Shown in pieces: positions 7,237 through 17,521 of a stretch of 64,000 nucleotides of DNA; within the stretch, counting starts at the first letter, position 1, and every line of letters begins with the position of its first letter. The notes below the pieces were generated by a model. The model searched no databases. It saw only the letters and a program-made list of their open reading frames with translations, and was not told the DNA's origin. The DNA lies in the NCBI GenBank assembly GCA_002798175.1, contig NWQL01000002.1:62778-126777 (forward strand), given 5' to 3'. The position numbers and the translations under genes are program-made. This DNA comes from Lysobacteraceae bacterium NML91-0213. Its GTDB lineage: Bacteria; Pseudomonadota; Gammaproteobacteria; Xanthomonadales; Xanthomonadaceae.

Positions 7237-10200
7237 TCAGGCGATGTGGATACGGTCGCGGCCGCCGCTCTTGGCGCGGTACAGCGCCTCGTCGGCACGG
7301 CGATAGACGTCCGCCGGCGATGCATCGCGCGGATCGAGCATCGACGCCCCGGCGCTGACCGTTACCCGCAGCCCGGGCATGCCCCCGAGGTCGCTGCGCG
7401 TGGCCAGCCGTTCGCGCAGCCGCGCATGCAGCACCGCCGCGTCCTCGAGCGTGCCGTCCACCAGCAGCACGGCGAATTCCTCGCCGCCCACGCGCGCGGC
7501 CATGTCGGACGCGCGCAGCGTGTCCACCAGCAGCGCACCGATTTCCCGCAGCACCATGTCGCCGCCCGCATGGGTATGGGTGTCGTTGATGGCCTTGAAG
7601 TGGTCGACGTCGAGCGTCAGCACGCACAGGGGCTGCCGCTTGCGGCGGGCGCGGGCGAATTCGCGCTGCAGCGCCTCGTCGAAGCTGCGCCGGTTGGGCA
7701 GCCCGGTCAGCGCGTCCTCATAGGCCTGCCGTTCAAAGGCCTCCGCCTGCGAACGCAGCCGCGACAGCAGTTCGGATTTCTCGCTGTCGGCACGCAACAG
7801 CTGTTCGGTGCGCTGCTGCAACGCGCTGGTGCGCTCGTCCACCAGGCGGCTCAGGCGTTCGTTGGCGAAACGGTAGCGACGCAGGCGGAGGCGGTAGGCG
7901 ACCAGAAGCAGCAGCGCCACGGCCAGCACTGCGGCCAGGCGCACGCCGGGGCGTTGCCACCACAGCGGTTCCACCACGAAGTCCCAGCGTGCTTCGCGCG
8001 CGCTCCAGTCGCCCTCGCCATGCGCGGCCGAGACCCGCAGCGTGTAACTGCCGGGCGGCAGGCCGACGTAATCGACACTGCGCTGCCGCCCGTGCTCGAC
8101 CCAGTCCGCGTCCAGCCCGTCGAGCCGGGTGCGGTAGCGGATCCGCTCGGGCATCAGGAAGCTCAGCCCGATATAGGACACCGAGATCCGGGTACGGCCC
8201 GGCACCCGCACGCCATCCGACCACGCGACCGGCTCGCCGGACAGCCGGACCGACTCGATGCGCGGCACCGGCGGCGGGCGCTGCCTCAGGCCCTGCCAGC
8301 GCCGTGGATCGACGACGCTCAGCCCACCCGCGGTCACCATCCACACCGTGCCGTCCGCACGCACGATCACCGACGGGCCGGAACTGCCGTTGCCCTGCGC
8401 GTTCGACATTCCGTCGATCTCGCCGTAACGGTCCACCGGCAACCGCGCAAGCCGGCCATCGGCCACCGCGTGCAGGTCGTCGACGCGGGCGCGCAACATG
8501 CCACGGTTGCTGCTGATCCACGCGTTGCCCAGGTGGTCGGTGACCAGCTGGAACACCGAATCCACCGGCAGGCCGTGCTCGAGACCGACCCGCGCAAGCG
8601 CACCTTCGCGTGCGCGGTACAGGCCGCGATCGGTCGCGATCCACACGTCGCCGCCGATGGCGTTGAAGCCGAACACCGACCGCGCGCCCGACAGCGCCTC
8701 CAGCGCGATCCGCCGCGCCCGCCCGCCCTCGACCACGTGGGCGCCATCCACCGAGCCGATCCACAGCCGGCCGTCGATCACCGCCAGCGCGGTGACCAGC
8801 GCGTCGGCCAGCCCGTCCACGGCCAGTGGGTGCACGCGGCCTCCGGAAAGCCGCACGGGGCCGCGATGGGTCGCCGCCCACACCGAGTCCGCGCCCGCTG
8901 CCGCAACCGCGCGCACATGCCCGGCCAGCCCCTCGTAACGATGCAGCACGCGGCCATCGCGCAGCTGCAGCACGCGCCCGCCATAGGTGCCGACCCACAG
9001 ATCGCCGTTGCCGGTCTGCGTGAGGCTCAGCACCGATGGCTGGATGCCGTCGAGCAGCGGCACCGGGCGCGGCGTTCCACCCGGCGGCATCCGGTCCAGG
9101 CCGCCCGCGCTTCCGATCCAGAGCGTGGCGTCCTCGTCCTCGAGCACGGCGCGCACGTAGTCACCGCTCAGGCCATGGCGGCGGGTCCAGCGGGTGAACA
9201 GCGTCTCGCGCAGGCGGAACAGGCCGCCGTTGGCACCCGCCCACACGCTGCCCTCGGCATCCTCGATCAGGTTGACGATGCGCCCCGGCGGTCGCTCCTC
9301 GTCCGCCGCGGGCCGCTCGACCCCACGCGGACCGATGCGCAGCACGCCGCGGTTCTCGCTGCCGACCCACAGGTCGCCCCGGCGGTCCTGCAGCAGCGCG
9401 GTCAGCAGCCCCTGGCCGGCGACGCGATGCAGGCGCGGGGCGTGCACGCCCTCCACGCGGTGCACGCCCTCGCCCGCCACCAGCCAGATCGCGCCATCCG
9501 GCGCGCGGTACGGCCAGGCCAGCCCGGGGGCCAGCCCGAACGACACCGGTACGCGCCGGAACGTGCCGTCGGGATCGCGCACCACGATGCCGTCGATGCC
9601 GCCGATCCAGATGCGCCCGTCATCGCCGATCGCAAGCTTCGGGTAGCTCAACGCCAGCGGCACGTCGGCTGGCGCCTCGAAATACTCGAAGCGGCCATCG
9701 GCATGCAGGCAGCCGAGCCCGTGCCCCTCGAACAGCAGCCACATCCGGCCGTCCGCGTCCTTGGCCATGGCATGGATCAGCACCTGCGGCCAGCGGCCCT
9801 CCCCCGACCAGAAGGTCCACTCCCGCCCGTCGGGTGATCGGCGACCGAGATTGCCGCGCGAATCGCTGCTCCACAGCGCGCCGTCGCGGTCGACGTACAG
9901 CGCACCAACGCCGTTGTCGGGCAATGTGGGCCGGCTGGTGCTGCGGTCGAAGACGGTGAACTCGAGGCCGTCGTAGCGCACCAGGCCTTCCCAGGTCGCG
10001 AACCACAGGAAGCCGTCGGGCGTCTGCGCGATATCGCGGATCGAGTTGTGCGGCAGCCCGTGGCGCGTGGTCCAGCGGTCGACCAGGTAATCGCGCAGCG
10101 GCGCGGTCGAAAGGGCCGTGGCCACGGCGGCATCCGCTGCCGGCCATGCGGTCGGCGGCCAGGCCAGCCCCAACAGGCAGCAGACGAGGCCGATGCAGCG

Positions 10201-10293
10201 CAGCGCGCCGATCAGACGGGCGCGCACGCCGCGCACGCACCCGCTGTCATCAGGGCCGCGGACTGCGGGCCGCAGCGCATGGGCCACGGCCAT
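7237..10293 (-). CDS. Two-component-propeller sensor diguanylate cyclase
   Basis: 1018 aa. A hydrophobic segment at about residues 25-50 (ending near PTAWPAADA) looks like a signal sequence or anchor. Then come many beta-propeller repeats of the regulator-propeller type ([36 protein letters not shown] and so on), a Y_Y_Y domain, one transmembrane helix, a coiled-coil linker ([20 protein letters not shown]) and a C-terminal GGDEF domain. The active site is GGEEF at about 936-940 with the inhibitory RxxD site (RASD) five residues before it, so c-di-GMP synthesis with product inhibition is expected. The ligand sensed in the periplasm is unknown. It starts 4 nt after the rlmB stop, so translation is probably coupled to rlmB; the exact start is uncertain and GTG codons further in are possible. 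Confidence 0.9.
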   Translation of the reverse strand: MAVAHALRPAVRGPDDSGCVRGVRARLIGALRCIGLVCCLLGLAWPPTAWPAADAAVATALSTAPLRDYLVDRWTTRHGLPHNSIRDIAQTPDGFLWFATWEGLVRYDGLEFTVFDRSTSRPTLPDNGVGALYVDRDGALWSSDSRGNLGRRSPDGREWTFWSGEGRWPQVLIHAMAKDADGRMWLLFEGHGLGCLHADGRFEYFEAPADVPLALSYPKLAIGDDGRIWIGGIDGIVVRDPDGTFRRVPVSFGLAPGLAWPYRAPDGAIWLVAGEGVHRVEGVHAPRLHRVAGQGLLTALLQDRRGDLWVGSENRGVLRIGPRGVERPAADEERPPGRIVNLIEDAEGSVWAGANGGLFRLRETLFTRWTRRHGLSGDYVRAVLEDEDATLWIGSAGGLDRMPPGGTPRPVPLLDGIQPSVLSLTQTGNGDLWVGTYGGRVLQLRDGRVLHRYEGLAGHVRAVAAAGADSVWAATHRGPVRLSGGRVHPLAVDGLADALVTALAVIDGRLWIGSVDGAHVVEGGRARRIALEALSGARSVFGFNAIGGDVWIATDRGLYRAREGALARVGLEHGLPVDSVFQLVTDHLGNAWISSNRGMLRARVDDLHAVADGRLARLPVDRYGEIDGMSNAQGNGSSGPSVIVRADGTVWMVTAGGLSVVDPRRWQGLRQRPPPVPRIESVRLSGEPVAWSDGVRVPGRTRISVSYIGLSFLMPERIRYRTRLDGLDADWVEHGRQRSVDYVGLPPGSYTLRVSAAHGEGDWSAREARWDFVVEPLWWQRPGVRLAAVLAVALLLLVAYRLRLRRYRFANERLSRLVDERTSALQQRTEQLLRADSEKSELLSRLRSQAEAFERQAYEDALTGLPNRRSFDEALQREFARARRKRQPLCVLTLDVDHFKAINDTHTHAGGDMVLREIGALLVDTLRASDMAARVGGEEFAVLLVDGTLEDAAVLHARLRERLATRSDLGGMPGLRVTVSAGASMLDPRDASPADVYRRADEALYRAKSGGRDRIHIA

Positions 10294-10297
10294 GGGT

Positions 10298-11047
10298 TCA
10301 GCCCGTAAGGCGCTGGCGCACGGCCTCGAACAGCGCGATGCCCGTGGCCACCGACACGTTGAGGCTTTCGAATCCGCCCGGCATCGGGATGCGCGCCAGG
10401 CTGTCGCAGTGTTCGCGGGTGAGGCGGCGCAGCCCGTCGGCCTCGCCACCCAGCACCAGCGCCACGTTGCCGCGCAGGTCGAGGCTGTACATCGAGGCCT
10501 CGGCATCGCCCGCCAGACCGTGGATCCACACCCCCTGCTTCTGCAGCTCGCGCAGGGTGCGGGCGAGGTTGGTCGCGCGCACCACCGGCACGGTATCGGC
10601 GGCGCCGGCGGAGGTCTTGCGCACGGTGGCGTTGACCTGCACCGCCTTGTCCTTGGGGATCACCACCGCGGTCGCGCCCGCGGCCGCGGCGCTGCGCAGG
10701 CAGGCGCCGAGGTTGTGCGGGTCCTGCACGCCGTCGAGCACCAGCACCAGCGCGTTGCCGTTGGCCGCCTCGACCATGCCGGCAAGGTCATGCTCATCCC
10801 AGGTCTTCGCCGCGACGTAGCGTGCGGCCGCACCCTGGTGGCGCAGGCCGCCAGCCACGCCATCCAGCGCCTGCTGGTTGACCCGGCGCACGTCGATATC
10901 GCGCCGGCGCGCGGCCGATTCGATCTCGGCGACCCTGGGATTCTTCGCGCCCGCTTCCAGCAGCACCTCGCGGACGTTCCCGGCATCGTGCTCGACGGCC
11001 GCCGCAACGGCGTTGATGCCGGCGATCCAGGAGGTCTGCTTGCTCAT
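10298..11047 (-). CDS. rlmB: 23S rRNA (guanosine-2'-O-)-methyltransferase RlmB
   Basis: 249 aa. RlmB methylates the ribose of G2251 in the P loop of 23S rRNA using S-adenosylmethionine. It has the N-terminal RNA-binding domain (starting MSKQTSWIAGINAVAAAVEH) and the C-terminal SpoU knot domain with motif 1 LVLDGVQDPHNLGACLRSA, motif 2 LVLGGEADGLRRL, and motif 3 LNVSVATGIALFEAVRQRL. The length is normal. A TACAAT -10-like hexamer on the minus strand (11081-11076) lies 28 nt before the start codon. The gene is followed after 4 nt by the large diguanylate cyclase, and rnr lies upstream on the same strand with a 193-nt gap. Confidence 0.97.
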   Translation of the reverse strand: MSKQTSWIAGINAVAAAVEHDAGNVREVLLEAGAKNPRVAEIESAARRRDIDVRRVNQQALDGVAGGLRHQGAAARYVAAKTWDEHDLAGMVEAANGNALVLVLDGVQDPHNLGACLRSAAAAGATAVVIPKDKAVQVNATVRKTSAGAADTVPVVRATNLARTLRELQKQGVWIHGLAGDAEASMYSLDLRGNVALVLGGEADGLRRLTREHCDSLARIPMPGGFESLNVSVATGIALFEAVRQRLTG

Positions 11048-11240
11048 CGCGGTCCGCGTACTCGTAGGGGCGCCCATTGTAGACGGACGCGGTGCACGGC
11101 CGGTGCGCGTCCCATTGTCGCGACCGCCCCCTACAGCCCGTGGACCGCCCGCTGATGGCGACACGGCCGGTCGTGCGCATGGCCATCGAACCCGCAGCAT
11201 CCGCATCCGCGGGGGCCGCCTGCCCGACCGGCCAGCGGGA

Positions 11241-13691
11241 TCACCCGTAAGGCTGCTTCACCCGCTTCGCCGGCTTGCCACGCGGTGGCGGCGGCTTCGG
11301 GCCGCGCGCCTCCTCGACCAGCCCGAAATCGATCTTGCGTTCCTCGAGGCTGGCCTTGAGCACGCGCACGTTCAGGCGGTCGCCGAGGCGGAACTCGCGC
11401 CCGGTGCGTTCGCCGGCCAGCGTCTTGCGCAGCGGATCGAAGTGGTAGAAATCGCGCGGCAGCTGGGTGACGTGGATCAGGCCGTTGACCTTGGACTGGT
11501 CGAGCTCGACGAACAGGCCGAAGCTGGTCACGCCACTGATCACGCCGGAGAACTCGCCACCGACGTGCTGCTCCATCCATGCGGCGCGGTAACGCTCGTC
11601 CACCTCGCGCTCGGCCTCGTCGGCCCGGCGCCCGCGCTCGGAGCACTGCAGCGCGAGTGCCGCCATGTCGTTGGTCGAATAGCGGAACGTCGACGGCTTC
11701 TTCCGCGACAGCACGTGCTTGATCGCGCGGTGCACCAGCAGGTCCGGGTAGCGGCGGATCGGCGAGGTGAAGTGCGAGTAGGCTTCCAGCGCGAGGCCGA
11801 AGTGGCCGATGTTCTCGGCCGAATACACCGCCAGGCTCTGGCTGCGCAGCAGCACCGATTCCAGCAGCGCGGCATCCGGGCGTTCGCGCACCTTGGCCAG
11901 CAACGCGGTGAAGTCCTTTGGCTGCACTTTCGCCCACGGCGGCATGCGCAGTTGGAACTCCTTCAGGAACTCCAGCAGGTCGGCGTACTTGGATTCCGGC
12001 GGCTTGTCGTGGATGCGGTACATCCCCGGCACCTCCGACGCCAGCAGCGTCTTCGCCGCTTCGACGTTCGCCGCGATCATGCATTCCTCGATCAGCTTGT
12101 GCGCGTCGTTGCGCAGCAGCATGCCGGCCTGCACCACCTCGCCGCGGTTGTCGAGCACGAAGCGCACCTCGGAGGTCTCGAACTCGATCGCGCCGCGCTT
12201 TCTGCGCGCCTTCGACAGCACCTTGTAGAGCTGGTGCAGGTGGCGGATCTGCGGCATCAGTTCGCCGATCTGCTGCTGCGCTTCCGCGTCGTCCTCGCCT
12301 ACCGCGTTCCACACCTGGGTGTAGGTCAGGCGCGCGTGCGAGTGCATCACCGCCTCGTAGAACTCCGACCCGTGCACGGTGCCGTCCCGGCCCACCTGCA
12401 TGTCGCAGACGAAGCACAGGCGGTCGACCTCCGGACGCAGCGAGCAGATCCCGTTGGACAGCGTTTCCGGCAGCATCGGCACCACGAAGCCCGGGAAGTA
12501 CACGCTGGTGGCGCGCAGCTGCGCTTCGTTGTCGAGCGGCGTGCCCGGCTGCACGTAATGCGAGACGTCGGCGATCGCCACCACCAGCCGGAAGCCGTCG
12601 CGGTTGGGTTCGCACCACACCGCGTCGTCGAAGTCCTTGGCGTCCTCGCCGTCGATGGTCACCAGTGGCAGCCGGCGCAGGTCGCGTCGTGCGTTGGCGG
12701 TGGGGATGTCGACCTCGAGCGGAATCGCCGTGGCCTGGTCGATGACGTCCTGCGGGAACTCGTGCGGCAGGTCGTGGCCGTGGATCGCGGCCTCCACCAC
12801 CAGTGACGGCGTCAGCGCATCGCCCAGCACCGCCAGCACGCGGCCGATCGGCGGCCGGCGCGCGTCACCGGCATGCACGATCTCGCACACGACCAGCTGG
12901 CTGTGCTCGGCGCCGTTGCGCGAATCCTGCGGCACCTGCACGTTGCGCTGGATGCGGCGGTCGTCGGGCACCACGTAGCTGATCCCGGATTCGACGGTGT
13001 AGCGGCCGATCAGACGGGTCAGCCTTCGCTCCAGCACCTCGACGATCGCACCCTCGCGTCGGCCGCGACGGTCCATTCCGGTCACGCTGGCAAGCACGCG
13101 GTCGCCATGCATCACCTTGCGCATTTCCCCCGGCGGCAGGAACAGATCGTCGCCCGCGCCCGAATCCGGACGCAGGAAGCCGAATCCGTCGGGATTGGCG
13201 ATCACCGTGCCGGGCACCAGGTCCATCCGCGGAACCGGCACGAAGCCGCCGCGACGGTTCTGCAACAGCTGCCCGTCACGCACCATCGCGCCCAGCCGCT
13301 TGCCGAGTGCGTGGAAACGCTCGGGTTCGGTCAGCCCGAAGTGGGTGGCGAGGTCATCCGCGGTCTGCGGGCCGTCGGCCTCGCCCAGCCACATCAGGAT
13401 GGCCTCACGGCTGACGATCGGATTCTCGTAGCGGCCAGCCTCGCGTTCGGCCTGCGGATCGTGGAATCCCGAACCCTTGCGCGAGCCCGCGGGCTTGCGC
13501 GTTGCCGGGGACTTGCCGGGCGCCCTGCCGCCACCGGGGCGCGGGGCATCGCGCAGCGTGTCCGGCATCCAGCCCGGCAGTGCGTCGCCACCACCCTTCG
13601 CCTTCGGCTTGCCGGTTTTCCGTGTTGCCCCGCGCGTTGCGGAGCCGTTGTCGACGCGTTTCTGGCCGCGTTTGCCTGGTGTCTTTGCCAT
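11241..13691 (-). CDS. rnr: Ribonuclease R
   Basis: 816 aa, 3'-5' exoribonuclease that degrades structured RNA and helps tmRNA quality control. A basic low-complexity N-terminus (about 1-75) is followed by a winged-helix RNase-R domain (VSREAILMWLGEADGPQTADDLA), cold-shock domains, and the RNB catalytic domain with VTIDGEDAKDFDDAVWCE supplying the metal-binding aspartates. An S1 domain (GEFSGVISGVTSFGLFVEL) and a short Lys/Pro-rich tail end it. The order and size match RNase R rather than RNase II. The ATG at 13691 fits the family's usual basic start; a TACCAT hexamer ends only 7 nt before it. Confidence 0.97.
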   Translation of the reverse strand: MAKTPGKRGQKRVDNGSATRGATRKTGKPKAKGGGDALPGWMPDTLRDAPRPGGGRAPGKSPATRKPAGSRKGSGFHDPQAEREAGRYENPIVSREAILMWLGEADGPQTADDLATHFGLTEPERFHALGKRLGAMVRDGQLLQNRRGGFVPVPRMDLVPGTVIANPDGFGFLRPDSGAGDDLFLPPGEMRKVMHGDRVLASVTGMDRRGRREGAIVEVLERRLTRLIGRYTVESGISYVVPDDRRIQRNVQVPQDSRNGAEHSQLVVCEIVHAGDARRPPIGRVLAVLGDALTPSLVVEAAIHGHDLPHEFPQDVIDQATAIPLEVDIPTANARRDLRRLPLVTIDGEDAKDFDDAVWCEPNRDGFRLVVAIADVSHYVQPGTPLDNEAQLRATSVYFPGFVVPMLPETLSNGICSLRPEVDRLCFVCDMQVGRDGTVHGSEFYEAVMHSHARLTYTQVWNAVGEDDAEAQQQIGELMPQIRHLHQLYKVLSKARRKRGAIEFETSEVRFVLDNRGEVVQAGMLLRNDAHKLIEECMIAANVEAAKTLLASEVPGMYRIHDKPPESKYADLLEFLKEFQLRMPPWAKVQPKDFTALLAKVRERPDAALLESVLLRSQSLAVYSAENIGHFGLALEAYSHFTSPIRRYPDLLVHRAIKHVLSRKKPSTFRYSTNDMAALALQCSERGRRADEAEREVDERYRAAWMEQHVGGEFSGVISGVTSFGLFVELDQSKVNGLIHVTQLPRDFYHFDPLRKTLAGERTGREFRLGDRLNVRVLKASLEERKIDFGLVEEARGPKPPPPRGKPAKRVKQPYG

Positions 13692-13750
13692 GGCGGCGAT
13701 GGTACATGCCGGCTTCGGCGACGACGCGTGACGCGGATGCACGCGAAGCG

Positions 13751-13779
13751 TTGACAAGGTCTCCTCCGCACCGCAACAT
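13751..13779 (+). promoter_or_regulatory. Putative sigma 70 promoter of tRNA-Leu
   Basis: A perfect TTGACA (13751-13756) is separated by 17 nt from CAACAT (13774-13779). The predicted start is about 7 nt before the tRNA. The -10 box is weak but the -35 and spacing are ideal. Confidence 0.55.
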
Positions 13780-13792
13780 ACGCGCCTCACCT

Positions 13793-13877
<85 letters not shown>

Positions 13878-13921
13878 AGCAACAACGGGGGGATGCAGCA
13901 GCAACTCCCGAGGTGATGAAG

Positions 13922-13947
13922 AAACCCCGCCCAGAGCGGGGTTTTTT
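13922..13947 (+). terminator. Rho-independent terminator after tRNA-Leu
   Basis: AAACCCCGC (13922-13930) pairs with GCGGGGTTT (13936-13944) around a 5-nt loop, and the T run continues to 13947. It is a classic intrinsic terminator ending the tRNA transcript. Confidence 0.93.
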
Positions 13948-14047
13948 GTTGCCCGATGGTTCCGCTCGCCGACCGCATCGTCGACATGCCAGGACGATCG
14001 CATGCCGCATGACCGGGACGGGCCCCGGCCCGGTGCTGTCGCGCGGC

Positions 14048-14053
14048 TACAAT
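14048..14053 (+). promoter_or_regulatory. Putative -10 box of cydDC
   Basis: TACAAT lies 38 nt before the cydD start codon. No good -35 box and no TTGAT-N4-ATCAA Fnr site are seen nearby, so direct Fnr control is not supported here. Bases 13948-14047 show no other feature. Confidence 0.4.
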
Positions 14054-14091
14054 GGCCGCGCGCTCCGCGCCCCACCGTCGAACCGCCCTCC

Positions 14092-15822
14092 ATGGATCCA
14101 GCAGACGCGGCGGAACCGCTGCCGCAAGCCTCCGTTTCCCGTGCCGCCCAGATCCGCCGACTGGACGCGCTTGCCGCGCCGGTGCGCGGGCGCCTGCGCG
14201 TGGCCGGCGGTTGCACGGTGGCCGCGGGCTGGTTGCTGATCGCCCAGGCGGCGCTGGTCGCACTGCTGGTCCAGCGCGGGCTGGTCGAACGTGCGGACCC
14301 CACCACCCTCGTGCCCGCCCTGCTGGGGCTGGTTGCAGTGGGTCTCGCACGTGCCGGACTGCTGCTGAGCGCGCGGCGCTGTGCCGACGACGCGGGGACC
14401 GCATTGCGTGCAACCCTGCGCCGCACCCTGGCCGCGCGCGTGCTCGGTCGCGGTGCGCCATGGCTGCGGCGCCAGCGCAGTGGCGGGTTGAGCGAACTCA
14501 CCGCAACCCACGTCGACGCGCTCGACGGGTACTTCGGCGGCTACCTGCTGGCGCGGCTGGAAGTGATGCTGGTGCCGCTGGCGATGCTGGTCGTCGCCTT
14601 CCTGGTCGAACCGGTGGTCGGCGCACTGCTGCTGGTGACGATGCCGCTCGCACCCATCTTCATGATGCTGGTCGGTTTCGGCGCGCAGGCGGCCAGCCAG
14701 CGCCAGTTGCGTGCGCTGTCGCGGATGGGCGGGCACTTCGCCGACCGCCTGCGCGGGCTCGGCCTGATCCGCCTCTACGGTCGCGGCGATGCGGAACTGG
14801 CAGGAATCCTCGCTGCCGCCGAGGGACTGCGCGAGCGCAGCCTGAAGGTGCTGCGCATCGCCTTCCTGTCGTCGGCCGTGCTGGAGTTCTTCGCCTCGGT
14901 CAGCGTCGCGGTGATCGCGCTGTACCTGGGCATGAGCTATCTGGGAATGATCGACCTGCGTGGCGGTGCGCCACTGACGCTGGGCACCGGCCTGTTCCTG
15001 CTGCTGCTGGCGCCGGAGTTCTACGCACCGATGCGGCGGCTGGCCGCGCACTACCACGACCGCGCCAGTGCGCTGGCGGCGCTCGAGGAGATCGAGCATG
15101 CACTGGCCGACGACGTCGGCCCGGAGCCGGCGGACGCGACCGGCGGCGACAGCCCGATCCCATCCACCCCCATGGCGGCGACATCCACCGCGGCGCCGGC
15201 GGTCATGCTGCACGGGATCAGCGTGCGCCATGCCGGTGCCGCGAATGACGCGCTGTGCGCGCTCGACCTCCAGATCGCGCCCGGGGAGTTCATCGCGCTG
15301 GTGGGCGGCAGCGGCAGCGGCAAGAGCACGCTGCTGGAAGCGATCGCCGGCTGGCTGCCGCTGCGCGAAGGCCGGATCGTCATCGCGCCGCACGATGCGC
15401 GCGTCGGCTATGCACCCCAGCGGCCGTACCTGTTCCACGGCAGCATCGCCGACAACCTGCGCATTGCACGTCCCGACGCGGACCAGGCGTCGTTGCAGGC
15501 GGCTGCAGAAGCCGCGCAGGTCATGCGGTTCGCCACACGCCTGCCCGACGGCCTCGACACGGTGATCGGCGAACGCGGATTCGGCCTCTCCGGTGGCGAG
15601 GCCCGGCGCATCGCGCTGGCGCGGCTGTTCCTGCGCGATCCCGCACTCGCCCTGCTCGACGAACCCACCGCCTTCCTCGACCCGGAGACCGAGCGCGCGG
15701 TGCTCGATGCGCTGGTGGCCTTTGCACGCGGACGCACGCTGATCATGGCCACCCACAGCGATGCCGCCCTCGAAGCCGCCGGCCGTGTGGTGACGCTGGA
15801 TGCCGCGGGTGGCCTGCGATGA
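14092..15822 (+). CDS. cydD: Thiol reductant ABC exporter subunit CydD
   Basis: 576 aa. CydDC is a heterodimeric ABC transporter in the inner membrane, needed to assemble cytochrome bd oxidase; it exports cysteine and glutathione or supports haem loading. The first part (about 30-340) holds the six-helix membrane domain, with APEFYAPMRRLAAHYHDRA typical of CydD. The ATPase domain has Walker A GGSGSGKST at about residue 404, signature LSGGEARRIALARLF near 499, and Walker B LALLDEPTAFLD near 520. Its stop overlaps the start of cydC (ATGA), showing translational coupling. The start was chosen at the ATG 38 nt after a TACAAT box. Confidence 0.95.
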   Translation: MDPADAAEPLPQASVSRAAQIRRLDALAAPVRGRLRVAGGCTVAAGWLLIAQAALVALLVQRGLVERADPTTLVPALLGLVAVGLARAGLLLSARRCADDAGTALRATLRRTLAARVLGRGAPWLRRQRSGGLSELTATHVDALDGYFGGYLLARLEVMLVPLAMLVVAFLVEPVVGALLLVTMPLAPIFMMLVGFGAQAASQRQLRALSRMGGHFADRLRGLGLIRLYGRGDAELAGILAAAEGLRERSLKVLRIAFLSSAVLEFFASVSVAVIALYLGMSYLGMIDLRGGAPLTLGTGLFLLLLAPEFYAPMRRLAAHYHDRASALAALEEIEHALADDVGPEPADATGGDSPIPSTPMAATSTAAPAVMLHGISVRHAGAANDALCALDLQIAPGEFIALVGGSGSGKSTLLEAIAGWLPLREGRIVIAPHDARVGYAPQRPYLFHGSIADNLRIARPDADQASLQAAAEAAQVMRFATRLPDGLDTVIGERGFGLSGGEARRIALARLFLRDPALALLDEPTAFLDPETERAVLDALVAFARGRTLIMATHSDAALEAAGRVVTLDAAGGLR

Positions 15823-17495
15823 ATGTATCGACCGGCACCGCATCGGTGTTCCGCCGGCATGCACTGCCGATCACGCTGGCGGTACTGCTGCTGGCGGTGA
15901 CCGTGGCCGCCGGCACCGGGCTGCTGGCGCTGTCGGGCCATTTCCTCACCGCGGCCGCGCTGGCGGGCGGGCTGGGCACCGGTTTCAACTTCTTCGCGCC
16001 ATCGGCCGGGATCCGCGCGCTGACCTTTGCGCGCATCGTGTCGCGCTACGCGGAAAAGCTCTACGGCCACGATGTCACCCTGCGCCTGGCGCGCGACCTG
16101 CGCGTGTGGTTCTTCGCCCGCGCGCTGCCGCAGGCGCCGCTCGGGCTGGGCCGCGAGCGGCTGGGCGACCTGCTGGCGCGGCTGGTTGGCGACATCGAAA
16201 CCGCCGACGGCCTGCTGATCCGCGCGCTCGGGCCGCTGCTGGCGCTGGCGGCGATCACGGTGGCGGTGATCGCGGTGACTGCCCTGGTACTGCCGTCCGC
16301 CGCGCTCTGCCTGCTGGTGGCGGCGCTGGTGATTGCCGTGGGCGTGCCGGCAACAACCAGCTGGGGCGCACGCGATGCCGAACACGAACGTGCGGCCGCA
16401 CGCGCCGGCCTGCGCCACGCGATGCAGGAGGGCATCGAAGGCGCGGCCGACCTGATCGCGCTGGATGCGCAGGCCGGGCAGCGTGCGCGGATCGATGCGG
16501 CCACCGACGTCCTCGCCCAGCGTGAATCAAGGCTGCTGCACCGGCTGTCATGGTCCGGGCTGGTGCACGCGCTGGTCGTCGCCGTCGCACTGCCGGCGCT
16601 GCTGTGGCTGCTGCTGGTCGCCCACCACGCCGGCGCCATCGGCACCGCGGCGGCGGCGGCGGTGCTGTTCGCCGGCGTGGCCCTGTTCGAGGTGGCCGCC
16701 GGTGTCGGCCAGGCCTGGCAGGCCCTGCGCGCCGCGCGTGCATCGTTGCGGCGGCTTGATGACATCGCGATGCGCGCAGCACCGGTGGGCACGCCTGCGG
16801 ACGTGGTCGCGCTGCCGGCCCATGGCACGCTGCAGCTGTCGGGCGTGCGCTTCGACTGGGGCGGTGCCGCGCCACGCGCGGTGCTCGACGGCATCGACTT
16901 CGCCCTGCGGCCCGGCGAGCGCGTGGCGATATCCGGCGACAGCGGCGCAGGCAAGTCCTCGCTGATGGCGCTGCTGTTGCGCCTGCGCGATCCCGATGGC
17001 GGGCGGATCTCCTTCGGTGGGGTGGACCTGCGCGATGCGGACCTGGCGGACTGGCACCGCAGGCTCGCCTGGCTGCCGCAGGATGCGCCGGTGTTTGCCG
17101 GCAGCGTGCGCGACAACCTCGCCATGGGCGATGCGGCGGCCGACGATGCCCGCATGTGGCAGGTGCTGGAGGCGGTCCGCCTGGGCGACGCGGTGCGCGG
17201 ACTGCGCGGCGGCCTGGACGGCTGGATCGGCGAAGGCGGCAGCAGCCTCTCCGGCGGCCAGGCACGGCGGCTGGCGCTGGCGCGCGCGTTGCTGCGCGAC
17301 GCACCGGTGCTGCTGCTCGACGAACCCACCGAAGGCCTGGACGTGGACACCGCGCACGCGCTTCTGCATGACGTCGCCCGCCTGTCCGAAGGCCGCAGCG
17401 TGCTGCTGATCAGCCACGACAGCCTGCCCGCCGGGGTCGTGCACCGGCGCTGCCGCCTGCGCGATGGCCGGCTGCAGGAGGCCGGCAACCCCTAG
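15819..17495 (+). CDS. cydC: Thiol reductant ABC exporter subunit CydC
   Basis: 558 aa, partner of CydD, with the start codon overlapping the cydD stop by 4 nt. Membrane helices occupy about 15-300, beginning LAVLLLAVTVAAGTGLLALS; a family-typical ARIVSRYAEKLYGHD block follows. The ATPase domain has Walker A GDSGAGKSS at about residue 373, signature LSGGQARRLALARAL near 476, and Walker B VLLLDEPTEGLD. The length is normal for CydC. No cydAB oxidase genes are in the window. It converges with the fnr gene, 26 nt away; this pairing fits use at low oxygen, although no operator is seen. Confidence 0.95.
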   Translation: MNVSTGTASVFRRHALPITLAVLLLAVTVAAGTGLLALSGHFLTAAALAGGLGTGFNFFAPSAGIRALTFARIVSRYAEKLYGHDVTLRLARDLRVWFFARALPQAPLGLGRERLGDLLARLVGDIETADGLLIRALGPLLALAAITVAVIAVTALVLPSAALCLLVAALVIAVGVPATTSWGARDAEHERAAARAGLRHAMQEGIEGAADLIALDAQAGQRARIDAATDVLAQRESRLLHRLSWSGLVHALVVAVALPALLWLLLVAHHAGAIGTAAAAAVLFAGVALFEVAAGVGQAWQALRAARASLRRLDDIAMRAAPVGTPADVVALPAHGTLQLSGVRFDWGGAAPRAVLDGIDFALRPGERVAISGDSGAGKSSLMALLLRLRDPDGGRISFGGVDLRDADLADWHRRLAWLPQDAPVFAGSVRDNLAMGDAAADDARMWQVLEAVRLGDAVRGLRGGLDGWIGEGGSSLSGGQARRLALARALLRDAPVLLLDEPTEGLDVDTAHALLHDVARLSEGRSVLLISHDSLPAGVVHRRCRLRDGRLQEAGNP

Positions 17496-17521
17496 CCTGC
17501 GGGCGCTGCGCCGGAACGGGA

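Noticed and set aside
7246..9837. An 863-codon open frame on the plus strand opposite the propeller diguanylate cyclase
   Set aside because: Composition is dominated by His, Arg, Pro and Ala without domains; the minus-strand frame has clear propeller and GGDEF motifs.
13748..13790. Part of a promoter for rnr on the minus strand (TTGTCA near 13751-13757)
   Set aside because: The distance to any -10 box before rnr is far too long; the same bases read on the plus strand give a perfect TTGACA for the tRNA gene.
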